This document shows positions 36,732 through 43,763 of a stretch of 44,908 nucleotides of DNA, one piece after another. Numbering within the stretch: position 1 is the first letter of the stretch; each line of letters opens with the position of its first letter. Where the stretch lies: IMG/VR virus record IMGVR_UViG_3300048836_000986, positions 1-44,908 of that record. One strand, written 5' to 3'. Source of the stretch: a virus. The position numbers were made by a program, and so were the translations under genes. The notes beneath the pieces were generated by a model. The model was not told where the DNA came from. It saw only the letters and a list, made by a program, of their open reading frames with translations, and ran no database searches.

Positions 36732-37138
36732 ACATCGAAGCGATCAAAGAGTTTGCCGAGAATTTCCGGCGCGTGGACTGGGGCAAAACCGGCACGCTCG
36801 ACGGGCAAAAAGTCGCGGTTTTGGACGTGGATTTGACCGGCAAGCTGTCGTTTGATAAGCCGCTGCTGGCGACGGTTGTTTTTCAGGTCAAAGGCGAAAG
36901 CGAGCCGCAAAAACTGGTCGGCGCGTTCTGGCCGCGTGATATGCGCCCCGAAAGCGTGGAACTCAACGGCGTGGAAATGCCCGGCGGTAAAGTCTCGCTC
37001 GCGGGCAAGCCGAACTGGTTTCCGCCCGGCGTAAAAATCAAGCTGCGTTTGCGTTGGGGCAATGGCGCGCATGAGTTTCTGGTGCAGGGCAAATGCAGTG
37101 TCGGGCTGGGCTTGGATTTGCTGAAATTTTTAGGCTGA
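36728..37138 (+). CDS. Hypothetical protein
   Basis: The 136-residue protein starts at an ATGA overlap and is rich in short strands (TLDGQKVAVLDVDLTGKLSFDKPLLATVVFQVKG, VELNGVEMPGGKVSLAGKPNWFPPGVKIKLRLRWG). It is soluble and has no cysteine motif or catalytic residue pattern that I recognise. It is coupled (TGATG) to the nuclease inhibitor gene. Confidence 0.6.
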   Translation: MNIEAIKEFAENFRRVDWGKTGTLDGQKVAVLDVDLTGKLSFDKPLLATVVFQVKGESEPQKLVGAFWPRDMRPESVELNGVEMPGGKVSLAGKPNWFPPGVKIKLRLRWGNGAHEFLVQGKCSVGLGLDLLKFLG

Positions 37139-37500
37139 TGAACGCTCACCTCGCCGTTTTGCAAATCGTTGCGGATAATTTGTGGCTGCAAAGCGAAACC
37201 GATGCGCCGCTGGAAATCTACGAACCCGGCGCGGCGTGGGAATCGCTTGAATACGGCGCGGCGCTGTCGGGTGCGACGCGGGTGTGTTTTGAGAAGTTCT
37301 TTGAGCCGCTGATGATGCCTGAAGGCTGGGAGAACGCTGAGGAAATCGCGATTTGCGAGCGGTGGCACGCGCTGTATAACGCGATGCGCGAAAACCTGAC
37401 GCAGTGCAGCGTGTGGAAGCGCGACGGGAATGTGTATATTTTGGGGCGCTTGCCGGACGGCACGGCGGGCGGATTGAAAACGCGGGTAGTGGAGACGTGA
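37138..37500 (+). CDS. Nuclease A inhibitor (NuiA) family protein
   Basis: The 120-residue protein matches the NuiA family, which binds and blocks the nonspecific DNA/RNA nuclease NucA. Matches to Anabaena NuiA as I remember it are: LQSETDAPLEIYEPG for the 'SE.eyPfEvf' segment, then FFEPLMMPEGW for 'FF.......W', then NLTQCSVWKRDGNVYILGRLPDGTAGGLKTRVVET for the C-terminal 'VYVIG..p.G.laGisTKVVET', including the conserved last four residues VVET. On a phage it could neutralise a host or competing nuclease. The last residues are usually the ones that enter the nuclease active site. Confidence 0.82.
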   Translation: MNAHLAVLQIVADNLWLQSETDAPLEIYEPGAAWESLEYGAALSGATRVCFEKFFEPLMMPEGWENAEEIAICERWHALYNAMRENLTQCSVWKRDGNVYILGRLPDGTAGGLKTRVVET

Positions 37501-37504
37501 AATT

Positions 37505-37990
37505 ATGCAACAACCGAACTACAAAGAAGTGATAATCGGCTTTTTGTTTTCGCTGCATTCGCGGCGTTTTGTGCTGGCGCTGATAACGATGTTCATCACC
37601 TATCAGGGCGGGCGCGCCGGATTATCGAACGAAGTGTTGGCGATGATTGTCGGCACGGCGTCCTCGTTCATTCTGGGCGAAAGCTACAACGACGGCAAGA
37701 AAAGCGAAGCGAGCGGCCTGCCCGAAACCGTTGCGGCGGCGGGCGATGTGAACGTCGGGAGTACTCCGCCGCGCCCTGCTGACGCTGTGCCTGAAAGCGT
37801 GGAATGGCGTGAGGATATGCCGGAATCGCGTTACAATCCGCAGCCGGTAGAAAGCGAGCCGGAACTGGCGGTGGAGCCGTTGCCGGATGCGATTGCGCCC
37901 GATGCCGGTGAGGAATTTAATCCCGGCGCGGCGGCGGCGTTGCAGGCGCAGGCCGTGATGGAGCAGGAGGCGCAAAGTGGGAACGGTTAA
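37505..37990 (+). CDS. Candidate holin or membrane lysis protein
   Basis: The 161-residue protein has two hydrophobic segments near the N-terminus (SRRFVLALITMFITYQGG, about 20-37; EVLAMIVGTASSFILGES, about 43-60) and a long acidic, proline-rich cytoplasmic tail. It sits directly before the endolysin and overlaps it by 14 bases. Some phages have this 'ILGES..DGK' membrane protein near lysis genes. The holin role is a position-based inference. Confidence 0.6.
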   Translation: MQQPNYKEVIIGFLFSLHSRRFVLALITMFITYQGGRAGLSNEVLAMIVGTASSFILGESYNDGKKSEASGLPETVAAAGDVNVGSTPPRPADAVPESVEWREDMPESRYNPQPVESEPELAVEPLPDAIAPDAGEEFNPGAAAALQAQAVMEQEAQSGNG

Positions 37991-38771
37991 TCACCCTATT
38001 GTCGGGCGCGTGTCCTACGGCGTGGGAAGCGGTGGGCGCTTGATTTTGCCTGACGGCTGGGCAAGCGCCAACATCGGCACGGTTCACATTCCGCAACTCA
38101 AGGGCGTTCCGACGTATGGCGGCGCATTTTCGGGCAACGTGCGGTTCTATAAGCGCGCGATACCGCAACTGCAAGCCGCCTTTGCAGCCGTCGAAGCGGC
38201 GGGGCTGAAAGATAAAATCCTCTTTTGGGACGGTTCGTTCGTGCCGCGTTTGAAGCGCGGCGGGAGTACTCCCAGCAACCACTCGTGGGGAACCGCCTTT
38301 GACATCAACGCAGAGTGGAACGGGTTTCGCCGCCGTCCGGCGCGTGTAGGCGCAAAAGGCGATTTACACGCGGTCGCTGACGTGATTAAGCGGTTCGGCT
38401 TCACATGGGGCGGCGACTGGCGCAACACGCCCGATGGTATGCACTTTGAAATCAACGAGATTTTAAGCGCCTTGCCCGAAACCGAAAAGCCGGTTGTTTA
38501 CGACTTGTATTTCGGGACTGAAAAAGCTGACGAATTGCCGGTCTTTGATGGTCGCGCGTATGTTGCCGCGTGGAAGTGGGCGGCGTGGATGCGCCTTGAG
38601 TTGGGCTGGAACGACGAAGCGCAGACGGTGACGCTGAATGGGCGCGAAGTGCCGGCGCAGGTTCGCCTGATTGACGGGCGCGCGTTTATTCCGATTCGGG
38701 AAGCGGTTGCGATGCTGGGGCTGCGCTTGATTTTAGACGATGCCAAACGGCAAATAGCGATAACGAAATGA
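37977..38771 (+). CDS. Endolysin: M15 peptidase with C-terminal stalk domain
   Basis: The 264-residue protein has an M15-type L-Ala-D-Glu or D-Ala-D-Ala peptidase domain (SNHSWGTAFDINAEWN, H102 and D109 as metal ligands; DGMHFEIN with H156). After residue 170 comes a small repeat resembling a copper amine oxidase N-terminal-like domain (DGRAYVAAWKWAAWMRLELGWNDEAQTVTLNGREVPAQVRLIDGRAFIPIREAVAMLG in pieces), probably a cell-wall-binding part. It cuts peptidoglycan to lyse the host. The start is GTG 37977, preceded by GGAGG. Confidence 0.85.
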   Translation: MGTVNHPIVGRVSYGVGSGGRLILPDGWASANIGTVHIPQLKGVPTYGGAFSGNVRFYKRAIPQLQAAFAAVEAAGLKDKILFWDGSFVPRLKRGGSTPSNHSWGTAFDINAEWNGFRRRPARVGAKGDLHAVADVIKRFGFTWGGDWRNTPDGMHFEINEILSALPETEKPVVYDLYFGTEKADELPVFDGRAYVAAWKWAAWMRLELGWNDEAQTVTLNGREVPAQVRLIDGRAFIPIREAVAMLGLRLILDDAKRQIAITK

Positions 38772-38827
38772 GCGATTTTCAAAGCAAAAACGAACCGTCT
38801 AAAACTATGAAAAAGGATACGCCATGA
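38768..38827 (+). CDS. Tiny peptide between endolysin and membrane protein
   Basis: A 19-residue frame (MSDFQSKNEPSKTMKKDTP) that starts in an ATGA overlap with the endolysin stop and ends in an ATGA overlap with the next gene. It may serve only to couple translation. Low certainty that the peptide has a role. Confidence 0.35.
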   Translation: MSDFQSKNEPSKTMKKDTP

Positions 38828-39006
38828 AACATCGTAAAGAGTGCGCTTATATTGCCGCCGCCTGCTTTTTTATCGCGGGCTTTGTGTTGGGCTATGGGTT
38901 TCGCGCCGAACGCGCCGGGGGTACTCCGCTTGCGTCCCCCGAAATGATGCCCACTGCGAACGCGGTGCAAGTCGAGAAGTGGGAGATTGGATTTATCAGG
39001 CCATAA
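38824..39006 (+). CDS. Small membrane-anchored protein
   Basis: A 60-residue protein with one N-terminal membrane helix (CAYIAAACFFIAGFVLGYGF, residues 7-26) after a basic start, then a short soluble tail. Its position after the endolysin and its signal-anchor shape fit a small lysis accessory such as a spanin partner, but it has no lipobox. AAAGGATAC is a plausible ribosome site. Confidence 0.5.
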   Translation: MKHRKECAYIAAACFFIAGFVLGYGFRAERAGGTPLASPEMMPTANAVQVEKWEIGFIRP

Positions 39007-39016
39007 CGCAGAGCGC

Positions 39017-39047
39017 CCCGCCGTCGTGTTAGCAGCACGGCGGCGGG
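39017..39047. terminator. Strong hairpin at the end of the lysis module
   Basis: CCCGCCGTCGTG (39017-39028) pairs with CACGGCGGCGGG (39036-39047), one U-G pair, 7-base loop. No T run follows, so it may stop or slow transcription poorly. It lies in a 104-base gap before the PAS gene; a possible -10 (TATTAT at about 39091) follows. Confidence 0.5.
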
Positions 39048-39110
39048 ACTTCCACACTTCGTAACTAACTACAAAGGATGGCGCGGCCTATTATAGCGCA
39101 ACCGGCATAA

Positions 39111-39707
39111 ATGATTTTACACCTTGACGCGCAAAGCTGGAGAGATATTTCGATATTTTTAGGGCAAGTCGCGGGAGTACTCACGGCGTGCGCAGTGATC
39201 TGGAAATTCATCGGCAAGCCGATGCTGGACGGGATAAAAAATGTGCGTCGGACGTTGCTGTTTATCGAATCGGAATTACGACCCAACGGCGGCGGCAGTC
39301 TGCGCGATGCCAGCAATCGAATCGAGCAGGGGCTAAAAACCGCCAATCGCAATATCGGACTGGTCGCGCAGCGCCAACTGGCGATGCACAATCTGGACGT
39401 GACGGGCATCTGGGAAACCGACGAAAACGGATTCTGCACTTACGTTAATCCGGCTATGGCGCATTTGGCCGATGCCGCACCCGGTGAATTTATGGGTTTG
39501 GGATGGAAAACATTGGTACACCCCGACGACCGCGAGGAATTGGGCGCGGCCTGGAAAAGCGCCGTCGCGGATAAACGCGACTTTGAGTTCCATTATCGTT
39601 TTGTCAATGGCGTTGCGGTGCGCGTTTCGGGCAAGCGAATGTTTGCGCCGGATGGCTCCGTTCTGGGCTGGGTCGGCGATTGTCACAAGCGACGGGCAAG
39701 CGAATGA
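39111..39707 (+). CDS. Membrane-anchored PAS-domain protein
   Basis: The 198-residue protein has an N-terminal membrane helix (ISIFLGQVAGVLTACAVIWKFI, about 13-34), a coiled linker, and a C-terminal PAS fold (DVTGIWETDENGFCTYVNPAMAHLADAAPGEFMGLGWKTLVHPDDREELGAAWKSAVADKRDFEFHYRFVNGVAVRVSGKRMFAPDGSVLGWVG in outline, about residues 96-192). PAS domains sense small molecules, light or redox state, usually as input to kinases; here no output domain follows. It may modulate lysis or a host sensor, but this is inference. Confidence 0.8.
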   Translation: MILHLDAQSWRDISIFLGQVAGVLTACAVIWKFIGKPMLDGIKNVRRTLLFIESELRPNGGGSLRDASNRIEQGLKTANRNIGLVAQRQLAMHNLDVTGIWETDENGFCTYVNPAMAHLADAAPGEFMGLGWKTLVHPDDREELGAAWKSAVADKRDFEFHYRFVNGVAVRVSGKRMFAPDGSVLGWVGDCHKRRASE

Positions 39708-39847
39708 CCGGCGAATGCAAATGCGGCGCAAAAGCGACACGGCGCTATTTGCACGGCACGCGGCTGATACCGATGTGCGAGAAATGTTACGCGGCGCTGA
39801 TCGACCTGATTGAGGTCTATTTGAAACAAGAAAACAATACGGAATAA
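39704..39847 (+). CDS. Tiny zinc-ribbon protein
   Basis: A 47-residue protein starts in an ATGA overlap with the PAS gene. ECKCGAKATRRYLHGTRLIPMCEKCY has two C-x1-2-C pairs, the minimum for a zinc ribbon, followed by an amphipathic helix (AALIDLIEVYLKQEN). No family recognised. Confidence 0.5.
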   Translation: MTGECKCGAKATRRYLHGTRLIPMCEKCYAALIDLIEVYLKQENNTE

Positions 39848-39852
39848 TAATT

Positions 39853-40839
39853 ATGGCCGAGTTTCCTTTTCCCCAAACCCCGACAGTGGCCGATCCGGTC
39901 ATCGCGCCGGGCACTGCGGCCACCGCCGCGCGCCCCGTCGTCAATGATGCGTTTGCGCGCCATGAAAGCGCCATCACCTCGCTTGCCGCCAGCACTGCGC
40001 TGGGCAACATTTTGATTTATGGCGCGGGACGTTTTAGCGATTTTCCGATTGTTTCCGCCGAAAACCCGCAAATCGGCACCGGCCTTACGGTGCGGCTGCC
40101 CAACGGCGTGTATCTCATCGAAGGCCACGCCGTTGTCATAGACAACCCCGAACCGGAGCCGTATGCAGTGATTACCGACATCACGCCCGCCAAGCCCGAC
40201 GGCGTGGAAGTCTTTGTCCGTATCAACCCCGATTCGGGGGCGCTCGAAACCGATGCCGACTTGCAGTTTGACACGTTCCCTTCTTCCGACGAGGATTTGG
40301 CAACGGTCAAAGGATTGCTGCATATCGGGCTGGTCACAACGGATTTAGTCAGTGTCACCGACCTTGCGCCGTCCACGCGGTTGGGCTTTGGCATCGTGCC
40401 CAGTCTGGTGAATCTCGCTAACCAATACGCCGACCACGAAACGCGCCTCGCCGCTTTGGAAGCCGGCGGCGGCGGCGGCGGCGGCGGCGCAAGCGCAGCG
40501 GAGCATTTGCCCTGGCAGACTGCCGGTATCGGCAAAGACACCCGTGATACCGTGACGGTCGTAACCCAAAAACTGGCGGTGGTTTTAGCAGCGGCGCAAG
40601 ACGCGGCGCAAAGCGGCGGCGAGTTTGAAAGCCCAAGCGAAACCGATCAGTTATGGACGTGGCTTCTGGGCGTGCGCCGCGTGGTGGGCATCGCGTTCCC
40701 GTCGCTTTTGCGCTTCCTGCCCGGCGGCGGCGCGCAGCCCGGATTATTTGGCACCAGCAGCGCGCCGGATACAACACAGCATGATGTGGGCGGCACGTTG
40801 CCGGAAGTGGTAGAAGAACGCGAATACGATTCCCGATGA
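39853..40839 (+). CDS. Structural protein, tail fibre-like
   Basis: The 328-residue protein is strand-rich at first (GAGRFSDFPIVSAENPQIGTGLTVRLPNGVYLIEGHAVVIDNPEPEPYAVITDI in pieces), then has a glycine run (eight Gly in a row) acting as a flexible hinge and a helical C-terminus with SETDQLWTWLLGVRRVVG. The position near the end of the structural genes and the modular form suit a tail fibre or tail appendage. The ATG follows weak AATAATAATT; ribosome site not clear. Confidence 0.5.
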   Translation: MAEFPFPQTPTVADPVIAPGTAATAARPVVNDAFARHESAITSLAASTALGNILIYGAGRFSDFPIVSAENPQIGTGLTVRLPNGVYLIEGHAVVIDNPEPEPYAVITDITPAKPDGVEVFVRINPDSGALETDADLQFDTFPSSDEDLATVKGLLHIGLVTTDLVSVTDLAPSTRLGFGIVPSLVNLANQYADHETRLAALEAGGGGGGGGASAAEHLPWQTAGIGKDTRDTVTVVTQKLAVVLAAAQDAAQSGGEFESPSETDQLWTWLLGVRRVVGIAFPSLLRFLPGGGAQPGLFGTSSAPDTTQHDVGGTLPEVVEEREYDSR

Positions 40840-40849
40840 GCTATCGCTA

Positions 40850-43024
40850 ATGAGCTATCAAACCAAAGGCAAACTCAATACGAATGCGATCTGCTTGTTC
40901 ACGGCAGAGGACGGCGCGGCCTCGTCGGGCTTGAAGCCGATGTGCGGTTGGCGCGACGGCGCGGGCGTGGTGCGCGCGGGAACGTGGCTGGGCGGTTGGC
41001 AGCGGATTGAAGATGCGTGGTCGTTCGATAAATACGGCCAGTGGCAGGGCGCGGCACCGCTTTTGTATCAGCCGATTCAAATGCAGGCGCGCACGGCATC
41101 GAATGCGACAATCGCGCCCGAACGTCAGGGCGATGACTGGGTGTGGCGCGTTGCTTCGGGCGAAAGTTTCTTTTTGGACTGGTTGCGTAAAACGGTTTTC
41201 GATACCGGTTCGCGCAGCGCCGCCAACGCGACGTTTTTAATCACCGATGCCAATGACGGCAGCATTGTCCGCAGCGGCGCGGTCACGCAGTTGCCGTTTG
41301 CGCAAACAACGCTCCCCGACGGCTCGTATTGCGCGTATGTGGTGTATGAAGGCGTGCAGGAAGGGTTGAGGTTGCCCGCCGGATACGCGCGCGACCCGGA
41401 TTACGATTATACGACGGGCGATGGCCGCGATTCGCATTACAATCCGGTGCTGTATGTGGGCGAAGTCCCTGCTGACCCTGACCACGCCTTGAACGTGTTG
41501 CGCCGCGAGTTGATTGCCGAAAACGCGAATGAGGACAACGCGGAATATTCCCGTTACGTCACAAGCGAAGCCGCCCAAAACGGCGAAGGCGCCGCGATAA
41601 AATTGCAAGTCGGCGCGGGCGAGTGGCAAAGCGGCGCCGGGGTTTTCGTCACGCCCTCGCGCGCTTTGTGCGAACTGGATTTCGATGCGCCGGTCACGCT
41701 CACCGAAGGCGAAAGTAATTCTACGCCCGTGCCGGTGGCGTTTGATCCGCTCGCTCATGTCGTGTCCTTTGTGCTGCATACGCGGCCTGACGGTATCTGG
41801 GGCGGAAAAGTGCTGCTGGGCGGCGCTCGCTTTTCGCCCGATGGTGCAAGGCCGTCCCTGTGGCAGTGGAACGCCGATAACAGCGCGACGCTGCTGGGCA
41901 GCGCGCCGCAATCGTGTGAGCCGCTTTGCGAGCAAATGCTTTCGACCGGCCTTGTGACTTCGTTGGCCGAGCTAAACGACGGCAGTATCATCATGCTCAC
42001 GCTGTGCAGTCGGCATCGCTACGATGCGACGGGCGCGACGCCCGAAACGCGTTTGCCGCGCTATCCCTTAGCGACCGATGGCGAACCGGGTGGGCGCAGC
42101 ATGACTTCGATTGGCGGCACGCGCGTTTTTCACACGACCGAAAGTTTGAAGCGCAAGCCCGACCCGGATACGGAGAGTTTTTATAACATCACGATTGATA
42201 TTCAGGGCGATAAATTAGTTTACGCGGGCGGCACGGTGGCGAACGTGGACGGCTGCCTGTGGCGGCACAGAAGCAAAACGTGGGGCGTGCGCATTGATGC
42301 CAACGACGGCAAAACGTATCTTTCGACCTATGACGGCAAATGGCGCGGCGTCATTCCGCTGCGCACCGACTGGATTTCTTTGCAGCGCGGCGCTTCGGTA
42401 AACGGAATGAATCTGGCGTTTGGCTATGACGCGCCAAGCGAGGCCGGTCGCGCGATTCGTGACGACGGGCGGCGCGTGCAGGTTTTGGCCTGCGATTATC
42501 GCTTGCGCGGCGGCACCGTCACGCGCCACGCGGCGCATGCGAACCTGCAAAGCTATCTCGCGCCCGCGCGGTTTTTCGACGGCGGCGAATTAAGCGCGGC
42601 GTGGGCGCTGGTTGAACTGGACGGAAGCGGTCTTTTGCCTGACGGCGACGGCGGCTTTGAAGGCGACGACGGAGTACTCCCGCCTTCTGACCCGCTCGAT
42701 GAACTGGGCGTGGGCGATAACCGGTTCTGGCGCGTGCTGCGTTTGTCTGCCGAGTCGCCGATTCATGTTCTGCAAATCCGCGATATGATGGAAACGCAGG
42801 CGTTCAAGGCCGCCAACGCCGACGCGGGCGAAACTGAAATCGGCGTGCGAATCAGGATTGACAGCGAAGCGGATTTGGACGATTTTAGCAGTTACATTTA
42901 CAGGCCGCGTTTGGATAAGGCTTTCGTGCTGCCGGTCGCGGCGTTGGAAAAAGTGGAAGTTTTGGTTGTCACGCGCGACACGCTTGCGCCGGAACAGTTG
43001 CCGGAAATCGGGGTAGCGGCTTGA
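40850..43024 (+). CDS. Large hypothetical virion protein
   Basis: The 724-residue protein shows many strand-turn segments with Asp/Gly/Asn loops (e.g. GTWLGGWQRIEDAWSFDKYG, DGKTYLSTYDGKWRGVIPL, KLVYAGGTVANVDGCLWR), typical of a beta-rich appendage or receptor-binding protein. A copy of GAGTACTC encodes DGVLPPS near residue 608. No catalytic signature was seen. It ends in a TTGA overlap with a possible small gene. Role unknown. Confidence 0.6.
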   Translation: MSYQTKGKLNTNAICLFTAEDGAASSGLKPMCGWRDGAGVVRAGTWLGGWQRIEDAWSFDKYGQWQGAAPLLYQPIQMQARTASNATIAPERQGDDWVWRVASGESFFLDWLRKTVFDTGSRSAANATFLITDANDGSIVRSGAVTQLPFAQTTLPDGSYCAYVVYEGVQEGLRLPAGYARDPDYDYTTGDGRDSHYNPVLYVGEVPADPDHALNVLRRELIAENANEDNAEYSRYVTSEAAQNGEGAAIKLQVGAGEWQSGAGVFVTPSRALCELDFDAPVTLTEGESNSTPVPVAFDPLAHVVSFVLHTRPDGIWGGKVLLGGARFSPDGARPSLWQWNADNSATLLGSAPQSCEPLCEQMLSTGLVTSLAELNDGSIIMLTLCSRHRYDATGATPETRLPRYPLATDGEPGGRSMTSIGGTRVFHTTESLKRKPDPDTESFYNITIDIQGDKLVYAGGTVANVDGCLWRHRSKTWGVRIDANDGKTYLSTYDGKWRGVIPLRTDWISLQRGASVNGMNLAFGYDAPSEAGRAIRDDGRRVQVLACDYRLRGGTVTRHAAHANLQSYLAPARFFDGGELSAAWALVELDGSGLLPDGDGGFEGDDGVLPPSDPLDELGVGDNRFWRVLRLSAESPIHVLQIRDMMETQAFKAANADAGETEIGVRIRIDSEADLDDFSSYIYRPRLDKAFVLPVAALEKVEVLVVTRDTLAPEQLPEIGVAA

Positions 43025-43197
43025 ACATCAAAAAACCGTTGCCGGTGAAATGCCGCGAATGTGGGGAAGAAGTGTGCGTGCCGTGCGGAAAATTCGTGGC
43101 TGGAAGCATTGATTGGAAAACGCGTTTTGGGGTTTGCAAGAAATGTGCTAAAATCGCGGTATCATGCCAACCAATGAAACCACAGGAACCGATTTAA
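43021..43197 (+). CDS. Small cysteine-rich protein with TTG start
   Basis: A 58-residue frame begins at a TTG that overlaps the previous TGA. It holds three C-x2-C pairs (CRECGEEVCVPCG, CKKC), giving a likely two-zinc or zinc-ribbon fold. A GTG at 43045 is another possible start. It overlaps the next gene by 34 bases. The cysteine pattern is the main evidence that it is real. Confidence 0.5.
   Translation: MNIKKPLPVKCRECGEEVCVPCGKFVAGSIDWKTRFGVCKKCAKIAVSCQPMKPQEPI
43145..43154 (+). promoter_or_regulatory. Extended -10 like the phage promoters, no inverted repeat
   Basis: TGTGCTAAAAT (with hexamer TAAAAT at 43149-43154) copies the extended -10 at 15635-15645 but lacks the GTAGGA repeat upstream. 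The ATG of the next gene is 10 bases after, so a leaderless or near-leaderless mRNA is possible. Confidence 0.4.
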
Positions 43198-43754
43198 CCT
43201 TCAAGCAAAAAGCCGCGTGGCTTTGCGCGCTGCTTTTGATTGGCGCGCTCGTGTTGAGCGCGGCGCTGTATCCAGTGTTCCAGCAGCGCGCACAGGCCGA
43301 AAAAGCGCGCGTGACACTGGCGAAAACCGAACAAGCCGAAGCCGCGAAACAGGCGAAAATCAGCGCGGCCAAAGCCGTCAAAATCAAAGCGAAACGGAAG
43401 GGAAAAATGGTAAAAATTGCGTTGGGACAAACGAAGCAGGCGGATGCTTATGCAGGCGATCAAACGGCAGGGAGTGTTCCAGGGGAATGGACTGTTTACA
43501 ACGGCGTGATCGGCGGATTGTCCGTGATTGAGAGCGCGAACGGGAGCGGCTCAACAAGCGCGAGCGGCTGGGTTTTTTCCTCGGACGGGACTACCTTTGT
43601 GCCGGTGAACCCATCGTTTATCGGCACAAAAACAATTATTTTTGTCACCGACACACCAGCCCCAGAAGAACCGGGGATGTATCTCGCTGATATCTGGGAA
43701 CTTGAAGTCGTCTGCATTGACGGTGAAATTCGCATTGCGCCGCAATCTTCATAA
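43164..43754 (+). CDS. Hypothetical membrane-anchored protein
   Basis: The 196-residue protein has one membrane helix (AAWLCALLLIGALVLSAALYPVF, residues 17-39), a long Lys/Ala-rich helix (EKARVTLAKTEQAEAAKQAKISAAKAVKIKAKRKGK) and a strand-rich outer domain (GWVFSSDGTTFVPVNPSFIGTKTIIFVTDTPAPEEPGMYLADIWELEVVCIDGEIRI in pieces). It lies beyond the tail genes. No family recognised. Confidence 0.55.
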   Translation: MPTNETTGTDLTFKQKAAWLCALLLIGALVLSAALYPVFQQRAQAEKARVTLAKTEQAEAAKQAKISAAKAVKIKAKRKGKMVKIALGQTKQADAYAGDQTAGSVPGEWTVYNGVIGGLSVIESANGSGSTSASGWVFSSDGTTFVPVNPSFIGTKTIIFVTDTPAPEEPGMYLADIWELEVVCIDGEIRIAPQSS

Positions 43755-43763
43755 ATTAGCATC

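Larger units (their letters stand above)
1483..42678. repeat. Dispersed palindrome GAGTACTC (core AGTACT)
   Basis: AGTACT starts at 1483, 4602, 8374, 8919, 11213, 11233, 11253, 12025, 13587, 14268, 16731, 19755, 21133, 22960, 30894, 31921, 33594, 37760, 38265, 39176 and 42673. Seventeen of these 21 are the full GAGTACTC; chance predicts fewer than one at this base composition. In genes it is read as Gly-Val-Leu or as Gly-Ser-Thr, so selection acts on DNA or RNA, not on the protein. Several copies carry an extra G or C on the outside (GGAGTACTCC). Confidence 0.9.
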
